From Rhabditoides inermis (Eukaryota; Nematoda; Chromadorea; Rhabditida; Rhabditidae), in assembly GCA_963966185.1 (NCBI GenBank), contig CAWZYM010000233.1:135103-199102 (forward strand): a stretch of DNA of 64,000 nt, written 5' to 3'. Position 1 is the stretch's first letter. Each line of letters opens with the position of its first letter. This document shows, in pieces, positions 33,065-44,379 of the stretch. The notes below the pieces were generated by a model. That model saw only the letters and a list, made by a program, of their open reading frames with translations, was not told the DNA's origin and made no database searches. The position numbers and the translations under genes are program-made.

Positions 33065-36000
33065 ATGAGTGGCGGATTCGCCACTTATGTGGAGGACCTG
33101 GAACAGGTGAGTAAGGGATAGAGATGAATGACGAGTAAGAGAGAGGGAGAAGGGGGGGAGAGAGAGAGAGAGAGAGTGGTGGTTGAGGACCCGTTCGACG
33201 CGATGGACCTGGTTGAGCGTGTTGCGTGGCGGATGACGGGGGGAGACGGCGCCGCCATAGACCCCCTCCTACTCAAAGAAAAGTTCGAACACGAGATATC
33301 CAGTCTACAGATGCTCGTCGAACAATTCAGTGTCAGTCCATCTTCATTTGTGCATCCACCGTGTCTCCACTGCATGTCTGTTTGGGTGGATGTGTGTTGT
33401 TTCAGTCGAAGATCGGTGTGTTGGAGCAGCAGTTGAACGCGGAGAAACGGGAGTTTGTACAGCAGCTGCAGAGACTGCACGAACAGAACACAGAGGCCGT
33501 CGACAAGATCAAGGTGCGGGGGGGGGGGTTGTGAAGTGATTGAGAACTGATTCGTTGAGATATATCAGTTTACATTGGTTCGATGATCGGTGTTATCGAA
33601 AGTTAGTTTATAACAATATTTTCCAGCAACTCGACTCTACGATGCAGAGTGTGTCGGGGAAGGTGGTGCACCTGGGGGACCAGCTGGAGGCGGCTGACGC
33701 GCCCCGCGCACGCGCACACGACGCCCTTCAGCTCATACAACACTTCGACGAGTTCCTCTCGGACCAGCCACTCAACAGCACCGTCTTCACCGACCCCGAC
33801 AAGGTGCGAGGGAGGGGAGGGGGGGGGGGGTGGAGTGTGTGGTGGTGTTGCAGCTGCTCGAGTCTGCCGACCTCATCCAGAAGCTCTACTCCATCTCGCA
33901 GGAGCTCAGCAAGGACAAGTTCGCCAACGTGCAGGCCAGGATCGCGCATAGGTGGGCGCTTCTGTTAGTTTGTTGTGTAGTTGTGTCGTTGTAGATACGA
34001 CGAGGTGGAGCGTCTTTTGATAGACGAATTCGCGCGCGCCGGCACGCAGAGGGACGAGAAGAAGATGGCACATGTGGCGAGGATACTGTCCGAGTTCAAG
34101 GTGGGAGAGAAGAGGGAGGAGGGGGGGGGGGGCTGTATGGTGTGCTTGCAGGGCTACTCGCAGTGCGTCGATCGCTACGTCCTCTTCCTACAGGCCAACT
34201 CCTTCCATCGGTCCGTCGATCAAACTAATTTCCGTTATTTTCCGGACATTTGTAGCCGTTATCATCCATTGGCCCAGTGCAGGCGCAGTGTGTTGTTGTG
34301 TTGTTGTTGTTGTTGTTGTTGTTGTTTTTGTTGTTTTGCCATGATAGTGTGTTTGCAGTGAGCGGTCGGATGTGTGGGCGGATACCCTGCAGCTGGTGCG
34401 GTCTGCCCGCCCCCGCATCCAAGCCATCTTCCCCGCCCCGCACACGGTCGTCCAGAAGCTGCTACTCAACGTGTTCACAGAGAAGATACGGGTGAGTGGG
34501 AGAGGGGGGAGGGGAAGTGAGTGTGTCGGTGTGCAGGACACTGTGATGTCTCGTCTGCGCGACTGTCGCGAGGCCAAGGACCAGGGAGAGAGCTACCTCG
34601 CCAGTCTCGCACAAATGTACTCCAGGTGAGTGGCGAATGTGAAATACAATAAATTTTACCTTGATGATTACATCTTTGTTTACAGCACTGTCAAGTTGTG
34701 CTGTGAGCTGGAGCCGCTTCACGTGAGTGCCGACGCGGCATTCCTCCCCACCCTCACACGCGCCGTATTCGATCGATACATCAACAAGTATCAGGTAGAC
34801 CTGCTTTGAGAAGAACGAGACGAGATACATCTATTCTAGGAGGACGAACTGGACTTTCTGCACAAGCGATGCGCGGAGAACCTGGCCGCTTTCTATCGGG
34901 AGAAGAACCATGTGAAGAAGCAGATACAACAGGGAGGGTGAGTGAAGGTGATAACATATCATCTGATGATCCCTTATTCAGTCTGTCCGAGCTGAAGCGC
35001 GACGTGCAGGCTCGTCTTCTGTCGGTGGAGACCCACGGGGGAGAGACGTTCCTCTCCGAGGAGCTGGCCATCAACATGCTACAGGACACGAGGAACGCGT
35101 TCGCCAGGGTCGCACTCGTGAGTCGACCAGAGAATTCGAACGGATCTCATCAGATGTAATGTAAACATAGATGATAGGCGGATAATCTCTACAAACACGA
35201 TTTCTAATGTGCTTTGCAGTTGTGTGACGGCGGGGAGAGCGCGGCGGCGGCGGCGGAGGCAGTGGTCGATGTGCTACTGGAATACGTGTGGAAGCAGCAC
35301 CTCGACTACGCTGTCGAACTCGCCATCTCTGGCATCTCACTCGCGGAACAGAGGACCGAACCGCCCACCTACTTCTGGCAGGCGAGTGCTGGGGGAGGTA
35401 GTTGGTTTTTAATCATGTTCGTAGGTGGTCGCGCAACAGACGAGTATTGTGCTGTTGCTAGTCAAGCAGTACGACGACTCAGTGCGGCCGCTCGTCAAGT
35501 GAGTGGGAGAATGGAGGGAGGAAAGGAGGAGGAGAAGAAGAAGGAGGCTGTTCTCTCTTTCAGGGGCACTCTGTGCGAGCAGTCGAGCAACAAGAAGTGG
35601 ACGGCTGCGATGCGCCAGATAGAGGCCAAGATCAACCTGGGTGAGGCGAGGGAGGAGGGGGGAGGGGGCAGACAGAGACTGCTGGTTGCAGGTATGGAGC
35701 GGCAGCTGAACGCGGCGATCGGCTACTGTCGCTGGGTGCTGTCGAGCGAGCAGAAGAAGACGACGTTCCTCCAGGACGGAGACATCGACATACGCGTCAG
35801 CCAGGTGGGAGGAGAGGGGGGGGGGCATAATAATAATTATATGGGGTTTTAAGAAAAAACAAACAAAAGAAAGAATGTACAAACAAAAAATACAACAAAA
35901 CGAATAGAATATAATGTGAGCATGTGTGTCTCAGGCGTGTCGCAGTGTGTGTGCGTGTATCCGCGCCCAGTCGGCCGCCATGTCAGCCGGAGTCGACGGC

Positions 36001-36481
36001 GCCAACCTGCGAGCACTACAGACAGACGTCGCCGACAGGATATACAAGGTAGGGGAAATGGTGGGAATGGGCGTTCATTGACATGTTTAGATGCTTCTCG
36101 CTCACATCCAGCAGTTTGTGTACAACTCGGCCGGCGCTATGCTCCTCATCTGTGATATCAACGAGGTAGGGGGATAGAAGAAGATAGGAGAGAGGAGGGG
36201 ATTGATGTCGTCTGTTGCAGTACCGTGGCTGTATCTCTGCGTGGAGGAACAGGGAGGCGTCCCGCCCCTTTGACCACCTCCACGCACTCGCCAACCTGCT
36301 CGGGGTCCTCCCCGACAACCTCGCCGACAGTGCCATGAGCGAGCAACTCGTCAGTACAGTGCGCTTTATTGATTTATTGATTGACTGCTTTCAGGCGGAC
36401 GTGGATCGTTCTCTGATTCTGCAGTTCCTGCAGCTTCGACAGGACTACAAATCGCTCCGCATCAACCTCAATGTGTACTAG
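33065..36481 (+). CDS. sec-10: exocyst complex subunit Sec10 (EXOC5)
   Basis: Tethers secretory vesicles to the plasma membrane as part of the octameric exocyst. Start MSGGFATYVEDLEQ, then DPFDAMDLVERVAWRMTGGD (matching the FDxxxYVERLAWR signature), a coiled coil (EKFEHEISSLQMLVEQF, KIGVLEQQLNAEKREFVQQL), SGKVVHLGDQLEAADAPRAR, ALQLIQHFDEFLSD, AHRYDEVERLLIDEFARAG, YREKNHVKKQIQQGG and the C-terminal block LLICDINEYRGCISAW with FDHLHALANLLGVLPDNLAD, ending YKSLRINLNVY. Full length for the family, about 18 exons, many introns with poly-G runs. The ATG directly follows a ttgtag acceptor, a good trans-splice site. Third gene of the presumptive operon. Confidence 0.93.
34291..34338 (+). repeat. GTT microsatellite in a Sec10 intron
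   Basis: tgttgttgt repeat in the intron before SERSDVWADTLQLV. Confidence 0.9.
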
Positions 36482-36705
36482 AGATGGAGCCCGTGACGAC
36501 GCCATCTGCATGTTCGCTTACACTACATTGTAAATACGTTTTTTTGTCATAATAATTATTTAATGAACGCTGTGATAAAACTGGATTACCATGTCGTGTA
36601 TGTTTGTGTGCGATTGAGCGGTTGTATGTGCCGTGGTATATCTGATATGCGATTTAATTCTACCACATTCATCATTGTGACTTGTGGCAGTGATTGATTT
36701 GGTAG

Positions 36706-37149
36706 ATGTCATCGGAGGCGATTCGTCTGAAGGAGGAGGGAAACGCGTGTTTCAAGGAGAAGAGGTACCACAAGGCGATCGAGCTCTACACCAAGTCCCT
36801 CGAGGCGAACGCCGATCCACTCGTGCTAGGTGAGGAGAGAGAGAGAGGGGGGGGAGACACGTGGTTGCAGGCAACCGCGCGCAGGCGTACATCAATGTGA
36901 AGAGGTGGCCGGCGGCTGTGATGGACTGCGACGCCGCCCTCCTCGCCAAGCCAGACCACGCAAAGGCCCTGTTCCGGTGGGGATCGCATATCTCACATAC
37001 TATGCTAATCTTGTTGTGTTTAGTCGCGCGGTGGCTCTGGAGGCTCGCGGTCTGTGTGCACTCGCTGTCTCGGATGTGGAGAGATGCCTGCGCATAGCTG
37101 ACGATCCGGCAGCGAAGACACTCAAGCAGAAGCTGGACGGCAAGGTGGG

Positions 37150-37193
<44 letters not shown>

Positions 37194-37907
37194 TTCCCTC
37201 ATCCTGCTTCTTCCAGCCGAATGTGTCAGTGCTGCCTGTGTATGCGTGCGCCCGCGGGGATGAGATCAGATGTGACGAGGAGTGGGTGGAGGTGGCTATC
37301 GAGGGAGAGGAGGAGGAGGAGAGTGTGGAGAAGGAGCAGCAGCCCTGCTCCTCCACCCTCCCCATGTCGTCTCTCACCCTGTCCGCTCTCCCGCCGCCTC
37401 CTTCTACTTTCGCCCAGTTCCACAACCACTTTGCGCTCCTCGAGAAGACTCCTCGCATGTTTGCCGAGTATTTCATGGTGAGAGTGTAGTTATCGATTGT
37501 TTATTGATTGTTTCGTGTTCCAGTCGATCCCGGTGTCGCAGCTGTCGTCTCTTCTGGGCGACCTAGTGGAGGTGGAGCACGTGTCGTGTCTGCTGCGTGG
37601 GATGGAGCAGATGGAGCAGGGAGTGGAGCAGAAGGTGAGGAAGAGGATGAGGAAAAGGTGGAGGAAAGGGGAGAGAGAAAGAAAAAAATGGTTTTGAGAT
37701 GCGAGACTCTCTGGTGTACCTGTCGTCGATCCCTCGCTTTGAGTTGCTGGCTATGTTCCTGGAAGATGAGGATAAGCAGGGTACGTGTACGAGAATTGCT
37801 GATTATAGAGAGGAGAGGGGTAGCTATTTTCAGTTCTCGAGTCACTGGGCTCTCGCTTCTCCTCTGCCGATTCTCTTCTCATCCGACAGAAGTTTGGTCT
37901 TGCGTGA
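36706..37907 (+). CDS. RPAP3 homologue (TPR cochaperone of the R2TP complex)
   Basis: RPAP3 links HSP90/HSP70 to the RUVBL-PIH1 assembly machine. N-terminal TPR repeats: SSEAIRLKEEGNACFKEKRY, HKAIELYTKSLEANADPLVL, NRAQAYINVKRWPAAVMDCD, HAKALFRRAVALEARGLCA. After an acidic linker (EGEEEEESVEKEQQ) comes the RPAP3 C-terminal domain: FAQFHNHFALLEKTPRMFAE, IPVSQLSSLLGDLVEVEHV, DSLVYLSSIPRFELLAMFLE and a last exon VLESLGSRFSSADSLLIRQK ending FGLA. Only one TPR block is present, whereas vertebrate RPAP3 has two, giving a smaller protein. The ATG directly follows a ggtag acceptor. Fourth and last gene of the same-strand run, 224 bp after Sec10. Confidence 0.85.
37149..37190 (+). repeat. CT microsatellite in an RPAP3 intron
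   Basis: CT repeat between the donor after KLDGK and the cttccag acceptor before PNVSVLPV. Confidence 0.9.
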
Positions 37908-38146
37908 GATCCGCCAATCGTCCGGTAACCGTTGTGGCTATCCAGAGTTGTTTACTTTGTTGATTTTGTTGTTTATACATTTGTTGGCCATCTTGGTGTG
38001 TTGCTATGGAACGTGTACAGAAGTGCGCATGTTTATTAACGGAACTAGTAAGCGAATATCGGGAAACACAAATCACACAATTGACTGCTTGCGATTTTAA
38101 GAACGTTGTTGTAAGTAGTCTAAGAAGATGTGTATGCGTGGCTGTA

Positions 38147-39969
38147 TCAGGGGATGTGGAGGAGGTTGTGCGTGACGGATCCGAGCTCGTTGGTGACAGG
38201 CTTGGACTGCAATGACACTGTGTCTCCTGATACTCCCCCACTCTCTCACCTTGTCTGTCTCCCACTTTCCGTCGACGGCATAGAGGTAGTGGTGTGTTCC
38301 GTGTGGCAGGGGCAGTCGCACCCTCCATCCCCCCTCCTCCTCCCTCTCCAACGGAATCTTCCCCATCCAGTCAACAAACGAGCCAGTGATGAACACAGAC
38401 TCCGCACTCGCGTCCGACCAACGGAACTCGGTAGACGCGGGCACCACGTCTGAAAGGGAGGTTACGTCAGCTCAGACCACGTACCATATGTCTGCTGGGA
38501 GAGGCGATTGGAATCTGAGAGGTTGGCTTCCCAGTGATCGATGAAGCTGAAAGAGGATAATTGGGAATGAGTGGACTGGACAGGGATGACTGACTCTGTT
38601 CCGGCCGCCTGTCTCTCTTCTTTGATCACATCGGCATGCTCCACCTTCTCCCAATCATCTTCCTCCTTCTCGCATTTCTTTGACTCTTCCTTCTCCTTCT
38701 CACTTTTCTTCGACTCCTCCTTCTCCTTTTCGCTTTTCTTCGACTCCTCCTTCTCCGACTCCTCTTTGGGATGCTCCTTCTCCTTCTCCTGCTCCTTCTC
38801 CTCGTCTTTGTCGATCAATGACCAGTTGGAAGTCGAAGATTGTGTCGAATTCAGGGAAGATCCGCGGGAAGTGCTGCTCTACAAAATATATTTGATCATA
38901 CTATCACATATACCAAATACCTTGTGTTTATAGTAATTGTCCTTGTGTACAGATGACGTTGACGTAGCCGTCTGCGTCTTCTGGAGTGACGACGTCTCCA
39001 ATTGTTTCCCTTTCTTGACTTCGTCAGGCATCTCAATCATCCTCTCAGAGAGCTTCTGCCCAGACTCGTGTCCCTGAAAATCAATCGATAATCAATCGAC
39101 AATGGTACCAACCTCGCTGGCTTGTGTTGCAGTGGAGAGAGGAGACGATTGGCCAGATGTGGTGGGACAAGTGTAGGAGTGGAGGCTGCTGGAACGATTG
39201 GCGAGACGGGAATCCGCCTGAAACACAATCCATTATCAATCGATATCGAGGGCTGCAACCTTTGGAGTGGAATGAGCCCTCGGATTGAACTCTACATCTT
39301 CGTCAGACAGTTGCTGAAAACAAAACGGTGTGATATTTATTTTTCACTTGTCTAGTTCACCGTCATCGAAGTGCCGAGAGTGGAGTGCACTCCGAATTGG
39401 GGGACCTAGAAATGGCGGTATTCATTTCAAAGTACAGTATCCTTCAAACCTGCACCGGCTCTCTCATCACGATGCGACGCTTCGGAGACTTGGAAGGCGG
39501 TGCGTCTTCTATCTGGAAGTATCGATTGATGATCGATCAATTATCGATTTATCTCACTGGCTTGGCAGTGATGGCGACTCGGGTACAGCTCGAAGAGAGA
39601 TAGATGTCGTGGAAGATCGAACTGCCCTTCTGGAAATTCGATTACTGTACTCTACCGTATACCTAAGTGATATACTTTTCCGTCGCCCGAGTCTCTGCTG
39701 GAGCAAAGGTAAATGGAGCACAGAACGACGATGACGAGTGCGAGAATCGAGGTCTTGAGGAAGTTGACCTGGAAAGAAGAGGGAGTGGAAAGGGTGGTAG
39801 TCTGGGTGGAGAGGGCATACCAGGTTCTCGTCGGTGAATGGATCGAGGGAGGGCGGGATGGGAGTGGTGGGCTGGTCGAGGAGGGGCTCCAGCAGGGAAG
39901 AGAACATGCTGGAGGAGGGAGGTGGGGGAGGGAGGGGGAGGGCCACTCACTCCACTCTGCGGGGCTCAT
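38147..39969 (-). CDS. membrane-anchored protein with AMPK-type glycogen-binding domain
   Basis: N-terminus MSPAEWSMFSSLLEPLLDQP, then an acidic stretch and one hydrophobic span FLKTSILALVIVVLCSIYL. The middle is low complexity, with repeated Lys/Glu/Ser units (KKSEKEKEES) near 38600-38820. The C-terminal domain is a CBM48/AMPK1_CBM: STEFRWSDASAESVFITGSF, DWMGKIPLEREEEGGWRVRL, LPHGTHHYLYAVDGKWETDK, ending SKPVTNELGSVTHNLLHIP; the conserved W, the YKF-like YLY and the NN-like NLL ending match the AMPK beta glycogen module. There is no C-terminal beta-subunit association domain, so it is not AMPK beta. The layout (membrane anchor plus distal starch-binding domain) recalls vertebrate STBD1, a glycogen tether, though that protein uses a CBM20. 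Converges with the RPAP3 gene. Confidence 0.72.
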
Positions 39970-40466
39970 GGCTGCACTTGAGCGCGTGGCGCGCCCACTC
40001 GCGCACCCAACCAGGCAGGGACACCATCGGAGAGGGAATGGCGAGCGGGGAGGGAGGGGAGAAGGGAGAGGGGGGCGTCATTTCATTGTCTATTCATTGT
40101 TGTCAAGCATAATTAAATTTGTCATGCATTTGATCAAGGGCAGCGACCATCGGAGACGAGAGGGAATCAGTCGTGTAGTTCGATCAGTTCAAGTTTAATT
40201 GGAAGTTGTAGTGACAAAATGTTGATTGCTAACCACATTCAACGCATAACACAAACACAAAAATATATAACTATCTAAAGGCGGCCGACGCGGGGAGCTG
40301 GTCGAGCCTGCGGGAATGCCACTCTCTCGCGTCACGGCCTCTTCGCTCACTCTATCCGTGTATCCGCTCACTTTCACCTCATGTGCCTCATGTCAACGTT
40401 TTGCGTGAATGTGTATTTTAACGAATACGAAATATGCAAAACACACACAAAATACATACAATCGTT
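39970..40466. other. intergenic region upstream of the glycogen-binding membrane protein
   Basis: About 500 bp. Purine-rich on the plus strand (gggagagggg) near 40030-40078; no gene recognised. Confidence 0.4.
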
Positions 40467-41151
40467 TCATATCTTCTTATTATCAAGGTGAGCGCTGCTT
40501 TGAACGAGCGGCGGTCTCCCTGATTTCTTCGGTTTCTTCTCGCTTGGCACAAAATATTTGCCTATTCTCTCGTAGTATTGCGGCTCCGGAAAGACGGATG
40601 AATGGGGAGAAATAGCAGGGGAAGGGACAGGATATGAAGATGGCGGAGGAGGAGACGGTGGGAGGTATGCTTCTGCTCCAGCAAACTGCTCCACTTGCCC
40701 AGGAGGAGCAGGAGCAGGAGCCGGCGGTAGAAGAGAAGACGCAGCGGGCTGTTTCCTCCTCCACTCGTTCATGTGATTGGCGTTGTGCAGACCTACGCTG
40801 TTCTTGGATGGTCTGATTGGGGGAAGAAGGAGAGCCGGCATGAGAAGCACAGGGTAGTAGAACACCACTGGCGCCGGCTGAGGAACCGACACCTGCATCA
40901 TCCGATGAGGGGAGGAGCCAAAATGGGCGGGGCCTGGCCAGAAAGGGTCATCTTCACGACCTGCAATCAAACAACGTTCCTCAATTCGAATTCGGTAACA
41001 CAGATTGTGTAAGAACACATTTATCGAATCAACCACTCAAAACAAGTGAAGACAAGAAAAAAAAACTAGTTGTATAGTAGTTGTGACACATGTGAGAGTG
41101 GAACAGTAACAGCATAGCAACGGAATAGAGTAGGACTGGTGGCTGCTGCAT
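40467..41151 (-). CDS. secreted proline-rich hypothetical protein
   Basis: Not recognised. A first exon starting at the ATG at 41151 reads MQQPPVLLYSVAMLLLFHSH, a plausible signal peptide, and joins in frame to REDDPFWPGPAHFGSSPHRM, then VVFYYPVLLMPALLLPPIRP, LLPPAPAPAPPGQVEQFAGA and YLPPSPPPPSSYPVPSPAIS, ending GRPPLVQSSAHLDNKKI. The body is rich in Pro, Ala and Ser with a basic C-terminus. The donor of the first intron (gtttttt) is weak, so the start is less certain than the body. The ATG lies only 29 nt after the stop of the next gene upstream on the same strand, so the two may be co-transcribed. Confidence 0.5.
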
Positions 41152-41180
41152 TGCTGGTGCGTTATTGGTGCGCGGCTGGT

Positions 41181-41361
41181 TCAGCTGGTGCTTTCCTTAC
41201 TGAGTGCGATGCCGGCCTCCTCCCCTCCCGTCACCACATCTACCACAACGAACTGCTTGCTCCGACGGATGAGAGTGCCATAGAACATATAGGGGTCATC
41301 GAACATGGCAGACTGCCAGCGACCACCGAAGTGGGTCTCCATCTCCTGAATGGAAGGGTGG

Positions 41362-41430
<69 letters not shown>

Positions 41431-41435
41431 AGAGA

Positions 41436-41513
<78 letters not shown>

Positions 41514-42253
41514 CACAATGGCGATGTCATTGAGCGATTCTGCGGCGTGGTAGGGATCGAGGTTCACGATGGAAACGATGATCTGAACTTTGAAATAAAG
41601 GCACAGTGGCGCTTAGTTTTTGACGTTACCTACACACTTACCAACATGTGCACGTGCGAAGGTAAGACGAATTCAAACTTCGCGCCAAATTGTTTATCGG
41701 AAAGTTGAGCTCTGTGCGCATCTCGTCGATATGAGTTTGAAAGCACATTTCGTTTTAGTGTTGTGGTAACGCTCACGGTTCACGGATCATGCTATTCCGG
41801 TTCGATTCTCCCTAAGTGCGATCAGTTTTGCCAAGTTCTCGAGAGTGATTTTCGATTGGTAATTTTAAACGCCCCTGTGCCTTTAACATATTGATCTAAC
41901 CCCTTTCATACCAACCTTTTCCGCCTCACTGATTTCCTCGTCAGTCATTCCGAACGTCTGGGCAACCTGACAAAACCATTCAATTATATCTATTCCATAT
42001 TATAAGAGTAAATTGTAAGTGTAATATAATGAAAACAAATAAAATATTTCGACAACGTACCTCTAACTCGTACTTGTTTCCGTTGTAGTCGTAGACGTGA
42101 AGGCTAACGAATATATATTGACATTGATATCATAAATGCAACTCACATTTTGCTTCCTTTTGTCACTGTTTCCGGTGCGGGCACATTGATGTGTTGCCTC
42201 GCAAAAGAGACGGGAAACAAAATGAACAGAAGAACGATGATAGAATGTTGCAT
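41181..42253 (-). CDS. small secreted protein with faint dynein-light-chain-like region
   Basis: About 145 residues from five exons. Signal peptide MQHSIIVLLFILFPVSFA; then VPAPETVTKGSK, LHVYDYNGNKYELE, VAQTFGMTDEEISEAEK, IIVSIVNLDPYHAAESLNDI and EMETHFGGRWQSAMFDDPYM with RRSKQFVVVDVV, ending SKESTS. The segment from LNDIAIEMETHFGGRW to VVVDVV has the spacing of the LC8 dynein light chain core (helix, Trp, strand, Phe-Val strand), but the identity is low and a signal peptide would be odd for LC8. No cysteines in the mature protein. The longest intron is nearly all GA microsatellite. Family unknown. Confidence 0.55.
41361..41509. repeat. ~150-bp GA microsatellite
   Basis: Almost pure GA with interspersed gaaa units, filling the last intron of the secreted-protein gene (CT on the coding strand). 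The longest microsatellite in the window. Confidence 0.97.
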
Positions 42254-42540
42254 GGAAGAATGTTGTTGACACACTCTATACAACTTTCTTATATGCCACC
42301 AACGTACTCAATTATCGATACTCTCTCTCTCTCTCTCCTCGACCCTCGCGTGAAAGTACCACTCGAGAATTGATCATTTTCTTTTCCTTTTCGCATCGTA
42401 ATCGTACACAAAGGACGTTGAAATTAAAATGTTAGGGAGTTGGGATAATAGCCAATAGGATTATAGGTCACAATGAATTTAGAAATAAAAAAATCTCTCT
42501 CTTTATTCCCTCAACTCAACACGTCGCATTTTCCGGGCAG

Positions 42541-42901
42541 TTAGTAGTCAGGACTCAGGACTCTCTCGAGAAAGTCTGTCCATGTAGAAATTGTGGGTGA
42601 GGAAAGTGGATCGGAGAAATGGAATGAAAAAGAATGTTGTGACATCAGGACATCACGGTCGGTGGCGACAATTCGGCAATCGGTCGTCTTCATGTTGTCA
42701 AAACAGATTATCAGAGGGTTTTCGAAGTTTTCGATGAAGTAGTATCGGTGGAATTGGGGTACACTTGTCAGCGCTTCTTCTTCGCCTCTACAACTGGGTG
42801 TGGAAATCAAAGTAGCAGACACATTGATCTGTTTGGGTTTTATCGAGCTTTTCTGTCTCAGCTTCTCGATGTATTTCTCCAGAAACGCAGACTACCAGGC
42901 T
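42541..42901 (-). CDS. 3' exon of an unrecognised gene
   Basis: An open terminal exon of ~120 residues. After a ctggtag acceptor it reads SAFLEKYIEKLRQKSSIKPK, continues through FHRYYFIENFENPLIICFDN and IVATDRDVLMSQHSFSFHF and stops after LERVLSPDY. I could not find a convincing 5' exon with ATG between 42902 and 43070. It resembles no family I know; it may be a lineage-specific gene or a decayed one. Confidence 0.35.
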
Positions 42902-43124
42902 GGACAGACGAACACCGACCAGGCTGGCTGGCACCTTGCCGAACCGTTTTTCTCTTCACCGATTCTTTTAGGAACGCGCTTTCACTGACGCGCACTCGAA
43001 TGCGCGCACCCGATACCGATACGATATGCAGTTGAATCGTTGAATGTATGCGTGAATATTGTAGTACATGAAACGTTCACTTTATAATTTCTATGAGAAG
43101 AAAACTGTGAATGCGGGAATCATG

Positions 43125-43542
43125 CGCGCCTCTTCTACGCTTCTACGGATCAGTTTACGATGCTTCTATCATTCCGCGGTCTCGAAATGGCCATCATATC
43201 CAGCGTTGGCGTCGCTCTCATTCAAGTCGTGGAAACGTGCAAAAACCAATGTGACTACAGTCGACTACAGTAACCCATTATATATTAGGTACAAACTGCG
43301 ATACAATTTGTGACTGCATGTCAAGATCATACATCGATCTTGCTGCAGTATCCTGTGTAACACAGTCGCGTGCCATTGTCTTGTCATTTTCACGCAGCCT
43401 CTGCGAGAAAATTCTATGGACCGTTTTGCGTGTGATTTTGGCTCGTTTTACAGTGTGAATGGCTCATTTTGCATCATCGGAGCATCAAATGGCACAGTTT
43501 TATAGTCGTCTCGTCACATCCTGAAAGCTCTCATAAGGCGCG
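43125..43542 (+). promoter_or_regulatory. lectin upstream region, member of a repeated promoter family
   Basis: Similar sequence recurs at 47838-48253 (same strand) and 48646-48963 (inverted). Shared blocks include ctatggaccgttttgcgtgt, ggctcattttgcatcatcgg and acagttttatagtcg. TATA-like tatatatt is at 43285. It directly precedes the lectin ATG, so the repeated unit is a duplicated promoter rather than an unrelated repeat. Confidence 0.7.
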
Positions 43543-44337
43543 ATGAATAGTCGTGCGCACAGTATCGGGATGGCTGCTCCGAGGAGACTGCTCCTCCTTC
43601 TCCTACTACTGCTCCCACTATGTGCGGCACAAACCAACACGCAGGAATACTGTAAGTCGTCTCGACCAGTTTTTTTACCGACAACGATTCCAGACAATCG
43701 CCTCTATCTCACCTGTCATGCTATTCCCAAACCAACAGTCTTTCATATGGTAATGTGCATCCAATCGACTATTCCTGTTTACAAATTGTTTGCAGGGCAA
43801 ATGCTACGTGTATGTTCAAAGCAACAACGACTGTCGAGAGTTGGCGGGCGGAAGACCATTCAAGTTCAATTAGTGAGTTATCACAATATCAATGAGTATT
43901 TTTGCACTAATCAACTTTGTTTGAGTTTGAACTGGAATGTCATAACAATAATGCCTGAATTGGAAAATAATCGGAATAGAAACATGTTCAGTACAGTGAA
44001 AGTACACGATTCAGTATCATCTCAATCGACCGTCCGTGCTACAAATGTTACTTATTATTAGTTGTTAGTATTCATTGCCATATATTTACATAACCGTAAA
44101 CCGTGCACTTTTGTACAAACCACATTTGTAAACAAGAGTAACACACGTAAAACGCTACGAAGCTGTGATTTATGCAGGGAGTTGCAAATCATATGTTTAT
44201 TTCAGTATGTCAAATGTTTATTTCAGTGTGTCAGAAGAAATCGAAAAGAAACTGGGAAGACCTGAAAAGAAACGTGGCTATAAAATGTGCGAAATAGGTA
44301 AGTAAAAGCGTATTAAAACGATGTTAATCAATAACGC

Positions 44338-44379
<42 letters not shown>

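Noticed and set aside
41755..41830. tRNA-like sequence with a ggttcgattctccc stretch
   Set aside because: The T-arm stem does not pair and no matching acceptor or anticodon arm could be drawn.
43068..43313. 81-residue open frame upstream of the lectin gene
   Set aside because: It lies in the repeated lectin promoter region, is not conserved as a frame in the other copies, and lacks any domain.
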